From Talaromyces rugulosus (lineage: Eukaryota > Ascomycota > Eurotiomycetes > Eurotiales > Trichocomaceae): a stretch of 64,000 nucleotides of DNA. Position numbers and translations under genes: made by a program. The notes beneath the pieces are model-generated. The model ran no database searches. It was not told the DNA's origin and worked only from the letters and a program-made list of their open reading frames with translations. Below, one piece after another: positions 36,118-47,097 of the stretch. The stretch spans positions 1,302,001-1,366,000 of the forward strand of contig NC_049561.1 in assembly GCF_013368755.1 (NCBI RefSeq). Direction: 5' to 3'. The stretch's first letter is position 1, and the number at the start of each line of letters is the position of its first letter.

Positions 36118-37753
36118 ATGGCTCTAAAGCCTCAGCATCCGTTCCAATGCCTGCGATATGTTGATCGCCAAGATTCAGGTCTCATAATTGCATCAGCAGG
36201 TGCAAAGCTTTATTCTTTCTCGGTCAATGACGGTCGTAAGCTCTATACATGGCCTCCTAGTGGGGGTACTAGCAGCCCAACCTCTCAAGTTGACTCTGCT
36301 GAGCGCGGTGATGAGCCGCCTGAGAAGAAAAGGAAGCTTTTGCCAGGTAGCACTGCTGAGAACGAAAAAGAGGAAGCTCAAGCCAAGAGCGAGTCTGCCA
36401 TCAGTGTTCCTACCTGGTCGACCATTCCGATCTTGGTCATCTCCCATTCAGGTCGCTATGTAATAGCAGTGACGGCAGAAGACAAAAATGTTCGAGTTCT
36501 CGAAATCGATTCCGATGGAGTGCTGACGCAATTGAGTGCAAGGTAAGATACTTTATGCTCCGATGTATCACGAAACATGCAGCAGGTCTCACAAGGAACA
36601 ACAGACCAGTCCCAAAACGGCCATGCGCGATATCACTGTCATTTGACGACAACACAATTTTCAGTGCCGATAAAGGCGGAGATGTGTATGGTCTTTCTTT
36701 CCACCCTTCCGAGGATGGAGAGTTACGAATTGTCTCTCGGCCAAAGAAGGCTTATCAGCCGGCAGCAAACGCTCAAGTAGTCCACACGAAAAGAAACTTA
36801 TATTCTCTCCAGCAACAGCTTCGTCAACAGCAGGAACACGAAAAACAAGGAATTGAGCACACGGTCAGTCGTCCGGTGAAGCCCAACGCACTTCTCGGGC
36901 ATATTTCTATACTCACAGATATTGCCCTTGGAGCTGTGCCATCGACATCATCCACCGATAAACCACATGTCTACCTTATCACGGCAGATCGCGACGAACA
37001 AATCCGAGTGTCTCGCGGTCCACCTCAGACGCACATTATAGAGGCATATTGCTTGGGTCACGAATTATTCGTTACCAGACTCTGCACTCTTACTTCTGCT
37101 CCACATCTTTTAATCTCAGGGGGTGGTGACGATTATCTCTTGGTATGGGATTGGAGAATCGGTCAACCCTTGCACAAGGTCCAAATCGCCACAGAAGGGA
37201 AGCAAGGCAAACCCGTTGTTAGAGGCATATGGGAGATCCACTTCAATGGCAGCTCATCAGTTGCTATCCTTGTGGCTTTTAATGGGTATGTAAATCCACA
37301 TTACATCGACAAGAGTCTTTAACGCTAACCTTCTTAAAATGCAGATCGCCCGAGCTCCAAAGTTTCTTGCTACAAGAAGACGGCCAACTAACACCCCAAA
37401 AATCCATCCAGGCATCTGGAAATGTTTTGGATGTCACATGGGCTGAAAGTCAAGCTACTCTCTTCCTTTCCATCGATGCATGTCACGAGGCGGGCTCGAC
37501 TAAGACATGGAGGAAAAATTTCAGTGCAACCCAAACTCTTGTCGAAAGCTACATAGCCAAGGTCCAGGATGGTAGCTTGGAATTTGAATCGACTACTGCT
37601 CAAGTTGTTGAGCAGGTGAACTCTCAGGGGACAGAAGATGTTGTTGCTGTGCTGGACGACGAGCCGGCACAGCAAAAGGCTCAGAAGGCACTGAGTGGGA
37701 CGTTGTACAATTTTGATAATCTTCGCAAATGGCCAAAAGGCGAAGACATCTAG
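36118..37753 (+). CDS. trm82: tRNA (guanine-N7-)-methyltransferase non-catalytic subunit Trm82
   Basis: Exons 36118-36542, 36596-37285 and 37345-37753 give 507 residues. A WD40-type beta propeller is visible: PILVISHSGRYVIAVTAEDKNVRVLEID, ISLSFDDNTIFSADKGGDVYGLSF, LLGHISILTDIALG, VYLITADRDEQIRVSRGPPQTHIIEAYCLGHELFVT and LLISGGGDDYLLVWDWRIG. The D-R-D-E-Q-I-R-V-S-R-(G/Y)-P and G-H-x-x-F-V(T/S) segments are specific to Trm82/WDR4, which activates Trm8 for m7G46 in tRNA. The basic insert E-K-K-R-K between blades is common in fungi. It sits only 221 bp upstream of the uroporphyrinogen decarboxylase start, on the same strand. Confidence 0.93.
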
Positions 37754-37974
37754 AAAAGCCTACCTAGATAGTATATATATTACATGATTACAAGAGCGAG
37801 AAACGACGAAACTTGTATCCGTGGTTTATTGTTGCCAGAAAAAAAAAGGGCCGAGGCCCAGGGCCGATAAGGCTTAAGCCCTTATCACCCCTCATTCTTG
37901 GCATTACCTTCCTCAATCTTCCGCTTACTCCGCGCAACCTTGGAAGCTCGAGAAGCAGAGCTTTGGAACGCAAA

Positions 37975-39227
37975 ATGTATAGCAAATTTGAGCCTTTGAA
38001 GAATGATCTTCTCTTGAGGGCTGCAAGAGGTTTGTTTTGGCGCCTCAATTGGGTCCGACGCTGACTCAAAATCATAGGGGAAACCGTCGAGCGGCCGCCG
38101 ATATGGGTTATGAGACAAGGTACAACCTTTCGTGTTTTTGGATATTCAGTATCTAATACTTCTTGACACACCTAGCTGGGCGATATTTACCCGAATATCA
38201 TGAAGCCAAGGGCAACCGGGACTTTTTCGACTGCTGTCGGTCGCCCGAGATCGCTTCCACCCTCACTCTGCAACCCATTGAGCGCTTCGAAGGGCTCATC
38301 GATGCTGCCATTATTTTCTCCGATATTCTCGTGATTCCGCAAGCGATGGGAATGACGGTGGAGATGATTGATAAGAAGGGCCCGAGTTTTCCGGAACCAT
38401 TGCAATCGCCCGATGACGGCCAGTACGAGAAGATCTTGCAAAAGCAGGTGGATGTGGAAAAGGAGTTGGACTATGTCTACAAGGCCATCACACTCACCCG
38501 AACCAAGCTTAATGGCCGAGTGCCGCTCATCGGATTCTGCGGTGCCCCATGGACCCTACTCTGCTACATGGTCGAAGGGGGCGGCACGAAATTGTTTGTG
38601 CAATCCAAGAAATGGATATACAAATACCCCAAGGAGAGCAAGGCGTTGCTTCAGAAAATTTCCGAGATTTGTGTTGAATATCTGGCTCTACAAGTCTCTG
38701 CTGGTGCTCAACTGGTACAAATCTTTGATTCGTGGGCAGGCGAACTGTCACCGGCAACATTTAAGGAATTCTCTCTTCCCTACCTTCGATATATCTCTCA
38801 AAACTTGCCAAAACGGCTACAGGAACTTGGAATCGACGCGGTTCCCATGACTGTCTTTGCCAAGGGTGCATGGTTTGCACTAGATGAACTCTGCGACAGT
38901 GGATACAACGTGGTTGGCTTGGACTGGCTACATGATCCGGCCGAGGCGTATAAAATTGCTCGAGGACGTGTGACACTGCAGGGAAATGCCGACCCTGGTG
39001 TTTTGTACGGAGAACACTCTGCTATAACCGCTACCGTTGAGAATATGGTCAAGGGATTTGGTGGAGGCAAGAAGGGTTGGATTGCCAACCTTGGTCACGG
39101 TACGAGATGCTGTCGTTATTTTTATTGTGGTGGTATACTAATTACATTTTTAATAGGGATTACACCATTTGTCAACCCAGATGACCTCAGATTCTTCTTC
39201 GAAGAGATCCATAGGCTGACGAAATGA
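37975..39227 (+). CDS. hem12: Uroporphyrinogen decarboxylase
   Basis: Exons 37975-38029, 38078-38119 (42 nt), 38176-39099 and 39157-39227 give 363 residues. The joined N terminus reads [20 protein letters not shown] then [20 protein letters not shown], the first URO-D signature, with the catalytic Arg residues of M-R-Q-A-G-R-Y. Further signatures are [42 protein letters not shown] and [14 protein letters not shown], the last formed by splicing a stop-free 57-nt intron (39100-39156). The enzyme converts uroporphyrinogen III to coproporphyrinogen III in cytosolic heme synthesis. The chosen ATG (MYSKFEPLK) is the only one just upstream of the conserved start; a longer N-terminal ORF read from 37813 is leader sequence. 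Its stop is only 75 bp from the convergent cytosine deaminase stop. Confidence 0.96.
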
Positions 39228-39302
39228 TGTTTTCGGCCTAAATAGAGGATAGCAAAAGCACAGTAAAATAGCATCGTTGGTTACAATTCCAGATATAACT
39301 TA

Positions 39303-39879
39303 TTAAACCGCAATGTCCTCGTTCCTGTCATTCTCAGTCAGTTGGGAGTTATATGTAGACAGGTAGGTCAGAGATCGTACCATAATTGGGGCTTTTCTTG
39401 GATGAAAGTCTCCATCAGCTGTATGCATTCTTCATTCTGCAAAACGACTACTTCAATACCACGGCTCCGCAAATGCTGCTCGCCTCCTAGGAAATTCTTA
39501 TTCTCCCCAACAACGACACGCTTGACCTTGTACAGGATGCAAGCACCGGTGCACATATCGCACGGGGACAAAGTCGTGTACATTGTCGAGCCTTCGTAAG
39601 CCGAAGCTGGTCGGCGGCCAGAATTTTCAAGAGCAGAAATCTCGCCCTTGAAAGAACTTTCAATTAGCTGGTGTGAGACCCCCTTTTAGATGATTGACCC
39701 ACGTGTAAAGTCGCGCTTCCTTTTTGGACTCGCATATTGTGTCCCCGGCCTAGGATCTCTCCATCTTTGGATACCAGACAAGCGCCGATTGGGACTCCTC
39801 CTTCAGCACCACCTTGGCGGGCCTCTTCAAGCGCGGCGACGAATCCCGGGTCGGTGATGAGATCTGAATTAGCCCCCAT
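39303..39879 (-). CDS. fcyA: Cytosine deaminase (Fcy1 type)
   Basis: Exons 39879-39703, 39646-39381 and 39324-39303 (22 nt) give 154 residues, near yeast Fcy1 (158). Zinc ligands and catalytic residues are present: H59-G-E61 (HxE, split exactly by intron 1) and P-C88-D-M-C91 in T-L-S-P-C-D-M-C-T-G-A-C. G-V-P-I-G-A-C-L-V and the C-terminal L-W-N-E-D-I (completed by the tiny third exon) also match. The enzyme deaminates cytosine to uracil for pyrimidine salvage and converts 5-fluorocytosine to 5-fluorouracil. The protein is cytosolic with no targeting signal. The tail W-N-E-D-I-A-V differs slightly from the usual W-N-E-D-I-G-E. Confidence 0.95.
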
Positions 39880-40304
39880 GGTAGCGATATGGTGTTATAG
39901 CAATATATAGGCACCTGGTAAATTTCAGAATTGTTATTTAGAGATGTAGACAGAGGAAAGGATGAGAGCGCGGGATGTGAAGGTTTAGTCGGCAAGAACG
40001 GGCCTCGTAGTTTCCCTTTTCGGCGACCCTGCTCCACTGCGGCAGATAAGGGCTCCCATGTCGATAAAAACTACACATTCTGAATAATTTGCTTTCATAA
40101 TGGCATCTTTCTTACAGCCTCTTGGTGAGGTCTATTGCCATTGGCCCGTGGTGGTCTCGATCATGCACTACCCTACCATGACAAGTTTGACTTATCAAGA
40201 GACCTGGCTAGCGAATCGACAGCTACTCAAACTGTTGATCTATTTACTACTCCTACTCTATTCTCTCTAAAGACGCTCATCCTTTCCAGCAGTCGACTCG
40301 AAAG
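39880..40304. promoter_or_regulatory. Divergent spacer FCY1 / NLR-like gene
   Basis: 425 bp head-to-head spacer with the two promoters. It contains CCCATGTCGATAAAAACT near 40056, a weak GATA-type site. No gene was seen. Confidence 0.4.
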
Positions 40305-43300
40305 ATGGCAACTCATAGGGAATACACAGTGGGATTGGTCTGCGCGCTGGAATTGGAGCTAATTGCTGTAGCGGCAATGCTGGATGAAAGATACAAAGAC
40401 CTTTCTAAACCCTCTGACAACAATTCTTATATTCTCGGGCGTGTAGGCGTGTATAATGTGGTTGTGGCATGCCCGAAATATGGATTTGACATCAATAAGG
40501 TCGCAGGGAGGATGATTTCCACTTTCCCGTCGATAAAAATTGGCCTGACGGTTGGTATCGGTTCAGGGGTTCCAGAATCTGTGAGGTTAGGTGATGTTGT
40601 GGTCAGCGAACCTACAAATGAGCTTAGCGGAATGGTACAATTGGACTTTGAGGAAGTTACACTGCGAGGCAATATCAGATTCACAGAATCATTGAACTGT
40701 CCTCCTATCGAGCTACTCACTGCGCTCAAGGCCTTGAAGAGGGAGCATGCAATATGCGGCTCAAAAAACCCAGAATATCTCAAGTACCTAGAGTTCCTCC
40801 GGCCTAATTTTGTACCGAAACATGCCCGACTTGAATGTTTAAGAGATCGGCTCTTCAAAGCAGACTGTCAACATATTTGCAATCCTCCTTTTGATGACGC
40901 CAACGCTGGGGCCCAAGATAAAGGCAATATTGAAACGGAAGAAGAAGAAGATCATTGCATCCACTGTGATCAAACCAAAATTATCCACAGAGAACCACGG
41001 GGCATGCGCGTCCACCACGGCCTTATCGTCTCTAGTAATCCAGTGATCAAGGATGCGTTAACTAGGGACAATATTAATACAAGATTTGGCGGCAATGTTC
41101 TCTGCTTTGAAATGGGGGCAGCAGGGTTGATGGATGACTTCCCATGCCTTGTTATCCGAGGGATTTGTGACTATGCCGACTCGCATAAGAACAGAGGCTG
41201 GCGGGATCGTGCAGCACTTGTTGCAGCAACCTTTTCCAGGGAACTTATCTTATTACTACCAGCGCAAGAGGTAGAGCAGATGCCTACAATCCAAGGTACG
41301 TTGGAATCCATCTCCTAAAGCCATGCTTGATGTTTCTTCATCATCAATCATGTTGGAATTCGACTGGCTGCCTAGTCTTCGGAAATGACTCCCAAAAGAT
41401 TTTCAAACTTCGGGATTTTTAACAAGCTGACCTACTAGAACGGGGGGGAAGCCTACTCAGAGATGAAATATGTTCTCATCAACAGAACCAAGAGTATCAG
41501 ACTAAAGACACTTTCGAATGGCTACTAAATTCAAGTGAATTTCAACACAATGCTAAAGATCAGATACTGTGGCTTCAAGGTACTCCAGGGGCGGGAAAAA
41601 TGATTATTTCTTATGAGCTAGCCATGCAGCAAGTTCAGGAACAGGTATATGAACATCAAAAGCTTGCTAATCAGGTTTTGTCATTCATTTCCTCTGCTAA
41701 TAGACCCCTGACACCTGCTGAGCTTCAACATGCCATTAGTATTGAGGAAAATTCTGATGAGCTTGGTAAAAACAACGTTGCAGATATTGAGCTTATACTT
41801 TCTGTATGCGGTGGGCTGGTAACTGTTGATAACGAGAGAAACACCATTGATTTGGTTCACTCTAGTGCACAGGAATACTTAGAGCTGAATCGGGAACGCT
41901 GGTTCCCTAACTTCCATACTGATATAGCAAACTCAAAGGATGGCGTGTCCGAAATTTCTGCAGAGGTCTCGCTGTGGTCAGCTTTTGAAACGGATGATAG
42001 CGAATCGTCATTTGGTGGATTACATGTTTCCCGAGAGGCTTGCGAGAAATTAGCGGAGGTCCTGTGCAAAGACATAGATCTTCGCACACTTTACTTGGAA
42101 GCGTTGACACTTCTAGGGAAGGGAAGATTTTCCAAAAACCACGATCAAATTCTAAAAAGATTTTTTAAGTCACTGAGATCAGAGGTGGACGATACCCTTC
42201 ACTTGCAAACTATTCGCTTACTCCGTTACGCCTCTTCAAGAGAACAAATAACTGAGTGGATTCTCAGGCTTTGCGTTCCATCTCCAGACCTGGAAACACT
42301 GCGATCAAGACAAAAATTTCTTGATCAGAAGGAATTTCGAGATGAGATCCTGAACCGATTCTTGGAAGATCAAGCCGTTGGCTTGCATGATAAAGGCGAC
42401 AGGAAAAATCAACTTGATCACGAAATAAGCAGTGAAAACAGTGAGGATGATGATGAAGCAAGTAGTGAAGATGCCGAGGATGGAAACGGGCCAATCCGAT
42501 TTGAGCAGCTTCAGGCAATAATTTCTTTTCTAACTAGAGGACCATCTTATGAGGACCTAAAGTCCGACCTCTACTTACTTGTTCACCCGCCTACAGGCAT
42601 ACCAGAAGCTATCCAGTTGGGTGGTGTCAGAAGTTTGAGGAAATTGCTTGAGAAACGATTCAGCGAGATTGTTACAGGCGAATACGCATGGATAAAGGAA
42701 CTTAGTGAAGCAGGTTATTCCTACTACGAGATTTCGGAGCTCCTGTATCAAGACGAAACCGATACACCTTGGATCTACTTCGAGCTCGAAGCTCCCAGCC
42801 CTCTCGAGGTATATCCAAAGGATGGAGTACATGTAAAAGACTGTCCACACTGCTGTTTCGATGACATTACTACTTCAGATGAGCTTCAAACGCAGTCTTT
42901 CTGTCTCGAAGGACCAACAGGGTCCGAAGAACTTCAAAAGCTGTGCGGTCTGGGGAGTTATTCCTGCATCTCGCGATCCCAGCAAATGGAATGGCGCTGT
43001 CACATTCAAAGAAAAAAACACTGTTGCCGTGGTATCGTACGCTAAATTCAGGGAGAATGGTGAACTCGATACTCGGACAGTATTGAACAGAATCACAACC
43101 GCACTTGACTGGTCCTGTGCCGCTGCTGGAACTATGCAAACGTCCGGTCTCTGCTGTGACTGCTTTACCGTTATTGTACACCGCACTCATGAACCGGAGT
43201 TTGACGAAGAACTGACGCCAGTCAGTCTCTACCGAATCAACTTTGACTCGGTTCTTGAAGTACTAGCTGAGCTCAAGGGCATATCTTCATCCGACCACAT

Positions 43301-44849
43301 TGCCCAGTCGAAATTAACCAACATCTTGAGGCTATTACATGATATTTTAGATCCCATATTCCAGGACTTCCAAGGAACCTTCCAATCTAACGACCTAGAG
43401 GCGTCTTTACACTCGTTGTCTCTGGCAGTTCAATTCATTTCCTTGGGTCTCCTTTCCTATAATCAGGGCCATGTTGGACCCATTCAGCCATTTTTCCTGG
43501 ATACTCCCCAGCGCAAGATTCTCCTCGCAGGTAGCAAACTTTGTGAGCATCATTCAGATGGTATCATAGCAGAGTTGATGAACCTTACATGCATTGGTGA
43601 TATGGTTGGCGGCCCAGTCCTGTCATTCAAGATAGCCCAGTTATCAATGGATGGCCCATACCTTCAGGAAGAAAGAAAATTTGATCTTATGGCTACTGCT
43701 GAGGATTTACTCGATACTTGGGGCCCTGGCGGTTTCATTGTTCATCGGGACACTGGTGCCTCTCCATGTGCTATAAAATTATGTGGCGGCATCATCTACG
43801 CTACCAGAGAGAATACCCCCAAATATCACTGGAGTCCTTCCACACAAGTTGGACAATTTTATCCGGTCCATATGAATCCACAAAGCAAAATATGCATAGG
43901 TTCGCTTGTTACGATAAATTCATACTGCAATATTAACGAACGGGAATGCTGGGAGAGATCATCTTGTGCTTTCGAGAACCTCGACGTGCATGACGATTTT
44001 TGGACATATGATGAAAACCAGACTGGATTCCAGGCTGGCAATTACGTTCTGCTCCAAGCTAATATAACTAGGCATAGGCTTTCAGGCAAGACTTTGAAGA
44101 AAGTCATTCTTGAATGGGAAACGGAGATGCTCATTCCGGCTCTAAACTGTTTATGGGGCCTCCAGGTGAGCTTCTGTACTGGAGTCACAAAACGAGTACC
44201 CCTTCGAGAACTGATAGCTGATGTGCTACCAACCTTTACCAACACTTTCATTCGGGAACGGGCGCGATGGGTCGAACTTGAGGAACAATACCACATTCTG
44301 GACGCTTTCCGGAAAGACGATTTCCAAGGGTGGCTCGCAAATTTACCGCCTAAACTTTACAGTTACGTTATACGCGTTGTACGAAGAATAATTCGTACTC
44401 TTCAGTCTACTGGCATAGACCCAGAGGGGAGATATCTGTCTGTCGCATGGCCATATGATAGCCCTCCCTTTCGCTGCTTCCGAATTTCATGCCATGACAG
44501 AGAAAACTCGTGGGCCCGTGTCCTTGCCGATTCCGAAGACTGCGCTACATTTGCGTACATTTCAACAAAATGTTTAGTGACCAACAGAGTACAGTGCCAG
44601 GGCCCGTCCCCGCTCTGGCGCAGCACCACCCCGCTGCTACAAACGGCTATAATTCGTCATAACGGCAATTATCCGGGGTCATTAGAAAGCAAAAGAACGC
44701 ATTTCTTCAAGAAGCCCGACTCCCTGTTGAAAGTAATGGTGGAGAGGCAAGGAGATTCAGGCGCCATCACTCTCCTCGTCGCACCAAGCACAGTGCCTGC
44801 ACGAGTGCAGCAGAGGCTGTACAGGTTGGACATGATGAGGAGTCAATGA
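40305..44849 (+). CDS. PNP-headed NLR-like protein with eroded NACHT core
   Basis: Model: exons 40305-41295, 41439-42808 and 42879-44849 (1443 residues). Residues ~1-325 are a nucleoside phosphorylase-like PNP_UDP domain (YTVGLVCALELELIAVAAML; LTVGIGSGVPESVRLGDVVV; CFEMGAAGLMDDFPCLVIRGICDYADSHK), a common N-terminal domain of fungal NLRs. After the intron come the pre-NACHT segment (DTFEWLLNSSEF) and a Walker A, G-T-P-G-A-G-K-M (378-385), with Met where Thr/Ser normally binds Mg. About 20 residues later the sequence is already the post-NACHT winged helix (ANQVLSFISSANRPLTPAEL; LVHSSAQEYLELNRERWFPN); the Walker B and sensor core, usually ~250-300 residues, is absent. A helical region and an acidic linker follow, then W-I-Y-F and C-P-H motifs. 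The last ~650 residues are unassigned. The junction at 42809-42878 may be a true intron or hide a frameshift at 42952-42955. Confidence 0.65.
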
Positions 44850-45175
44850 ACTCAGCTCCGAGAAAGACAACGTCTATCAGAGCATGCAGAACACGTTGCT
44901 GTTCTTACAAAACACTAAATGTTATATTTGCATTGTTTGCACTTCTTATTCACGCACTAAGCCCTCTTTGGGAATTCGGTGATCGGCACTGCGCTAGGGT
45001 AAATAAATAGCCGCCCCCACAAGCCGAGAGCCAACGACACGGATCGGCACTAGGCAGTGGAGAGCCCCGGACCAGAGTATATAAATTTTTCGATGTCTTC
45101 GCCTTCACCACTCTTTTCCCCGCTAATGGAGACTGACTGCTCAGGTTTGTATTCTGAGGGCCTTTATCTCTTACC
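44850..45175. promoter_or_regulatory. Promoter of the quinate-permease-like gene
   Basis: 326 bp. It holds a QUTA/QA-1F-like element at 44997-45012, a TATA box TATATAAAT at 45078-45086 and an upstream ATG at 45093 whose 57-codon frame (to 45266) overlaps the permease start in another frame. If transcription starts upstream of 45093, that ATG could dampen translation. Confidence 0.5.
44997..45012 (+). promoter_or_regulatory. Candidate quinate activator (QUTA/QA-1F) site
   Basis: The 16-mer GGGTAAATAAATAGCC matches the recalled consensus GGRTAARYRYTTATCC at 13 of 16 positions. It is 164 bp upstream of the permease ATG and about 66 bp upstream of the TATA box, a normal location for an activator site. 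The consensus is from memory and binding is not shown. Confidence 0.4.
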
Positions 45176-46919
45176 ATGTCCATCCTCTCTCTGGTCGAAG
45201 ATCGCCCGACGCCCGCCTGCGTCTACAACTGGCGCATATACTTGCTCGCTGGCGTTGCGTCGTTAACATCATGTATGATCGGATACGACAGTGCTTTTAT
45301 CGGCACGACACTGTCGCTGCCCTCGTTCAGGTCCGAGTTCAACTTTGACTCGATGAGCTCGTCTAAGCAGGACCTAGTGTCTGCCAACATCGTCTCGTGC
45401 TACCAGGCCGGTGCCTTCTTTGGCGCTCTTTTTGCCTACGGAATTTCCCCCTTTTGGGGCCGCAGAATTGGCTTGTTGATTGCCTCGCTAGTCTTCACTC
45501 TCGGTGCCGGTTTGATGCTTGGTGCAAACGGTGAGCGTGGTCTGGGACTTATCTATGCTGGTCGAGTGCTAGCCGGCCTTGGTGTTGGTGCTGGCTCTAA
45601 CTTTACCCCGATCTACATTGCCGAGCTCTCTCCGCCGGCGATTCGAGGTCGGCTTATTGGAGTCTATGAACTGGGATGGCAGATTGGTGGCCTGGTTGGG
45701 TTTTGGATCAACGTGTGTACCTCCGACATTGGAACTTGCATAGTTCAGTATATGCTAACAGACATAGTATGGCGTGCAAACCACGCTTCCCGAAAACCAC
45801 AAGCAGTGGATTATCCCCTTTGCCATCCAGCTAATCCCGTCGGGCCTTTTGATTATCGGTGCACTCCTGATTCGTGAATCGCCACGGTACCTGATGATCC
45901 ACGGCAAACGCGAGCAAGGCATCAAGAATCTGTGCTGGATCAGACAGCTTCCGGCGGATCACATCTACATGATTGAAGAAATCGGTGCCATTGATCAGGC
46001 AACAGAAGAACTCGCGTCCACGGTTGGCATTGGCTTCTGGAAACCCATAAAGGCCGCCTTTACCACCAGGAAATACCAGATTCGGTTGTTCATCGGTGCG
46101 ATGTTGTTTGTGTGGCAGAATGGATCGGGCATCAACGCGATCAACTACTACAGCCCGACTGTCTTCAAGAGTATTGGCGTCACGGGCACTAATTCTGCTT
46201 TGTTGACGACAGGTCTGTTTGGCTGTGTCAAGACGGCCGTCACGATTGTGTGGATCTTGTACCTGATCGACCACGTCGGTCGACGCAATCTGCTCATCTA
46301 CGGTGCTTTGGGTGGCTCCGTGTGCATGTGGATTATCGGGGCATATATCAAGATTGCCCAGCCTACCAAGAATCCGACCAGCCATCTCAATGGAGGAGGC
46401 ATTGCGGCGATCTTTTTCTTCTACCTGTGGACAACATTCTACACTCCGACGTGGAACGGAACGCCCTGGGTTCTAAACTCGGTAAGAAACCAAGCCTCCT
46501 AGATTTCATGTATAATCATACTAATGATTATGTTGTAGGAAATGTTCGACCAAAACATGCGTTCCTTCGCGCAAGCCTGCGCAGCCGCATCCAACTGGCT
46601 GTGGAATTTCCTCATCTCGCGCTTCACGCCGCAAATGTTTGACACGATGGACTACGGGGTGTATTTCTTCTTTGCGTCGCTGATGCTGCTGTCCATTGTC
46701 TTTGTGTTTTTCCTTGTGCCGGAAACAAAGGGGATTCCACTTGAGAATATGGATATGCTGTTTGAGTTGAAACCGTTCAAGGCTCATTCAACGGTGCTCA
46801 AACGTCTTCGTGAAGATGAGGAGCAGTTCCGTGAGGCAGCTAAGGGGGTTCAGGTGGAGAAGTCTTCGCCGTCGGTGCACGTCGAAGACGCCGAGGTGGG
46901 CCAGGCTGTTTACTTGTAG
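45176..46919 (+). CDS. qutD: Quinate permease (QutD/Qa-y type MFS sugar transporter)
   Basis: Exons 45176-45712, 45768-46481 and 46539-46919 give 543 residues, 12 transmembrane segments. The N terminus M-S-I-L-S-L-V-E-D-R-P-T-P and C-M-I-G-Y-D-S-A-F-I-G-T-T-L-S-L-P-S-F are close to the QutD/Qa-y start. Sugar-porter motifs are present: G-R-R-I-G after TM2, G-R-V-L-A-G-L-G-V-G-A-G-S-N-F-T-P-I-Y-I, R-E-S-P-R-Y-L, QNGSGINAINYYSPTVFKSIG, D-H-V-G-R-R-N and VPETKGIPLENMD. The join FWINYGVQTTLPENHKQW is made by intron 1. It would import quinate as a proton symporter for the quinate pathway. In Aspergillus qut genes are clustered; here the only neighbour that could fit is the convergent oxidoreductase, so this may be a paralogue outside the main cluster. 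Confidence 0.87.
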
Positions 46920-47097
46920 GTCCATGTGTAGGCATATATATTGTTAGTATATGGCATAGTAGGATTGCATCAATATGTACGCTGGACGAAGGTATAGATT
47001 ACCTCAGAAGCTAGCACGATGAATATAGCAAAATTTTATTCAATATAAATATATCATTTGAAGCATTATGACTGCAGACCGAGTGTATACATGTATA

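Noticed and set aside
40305..44849. Three separate genes (PNP, NACHT fragment, C-terminal ORF)
   Set aside because: The first junction has good intron borders and restores the standard PNP-to-pre-NACHT sequence; separate genes would lack promoters. Kept open only for the second junction.
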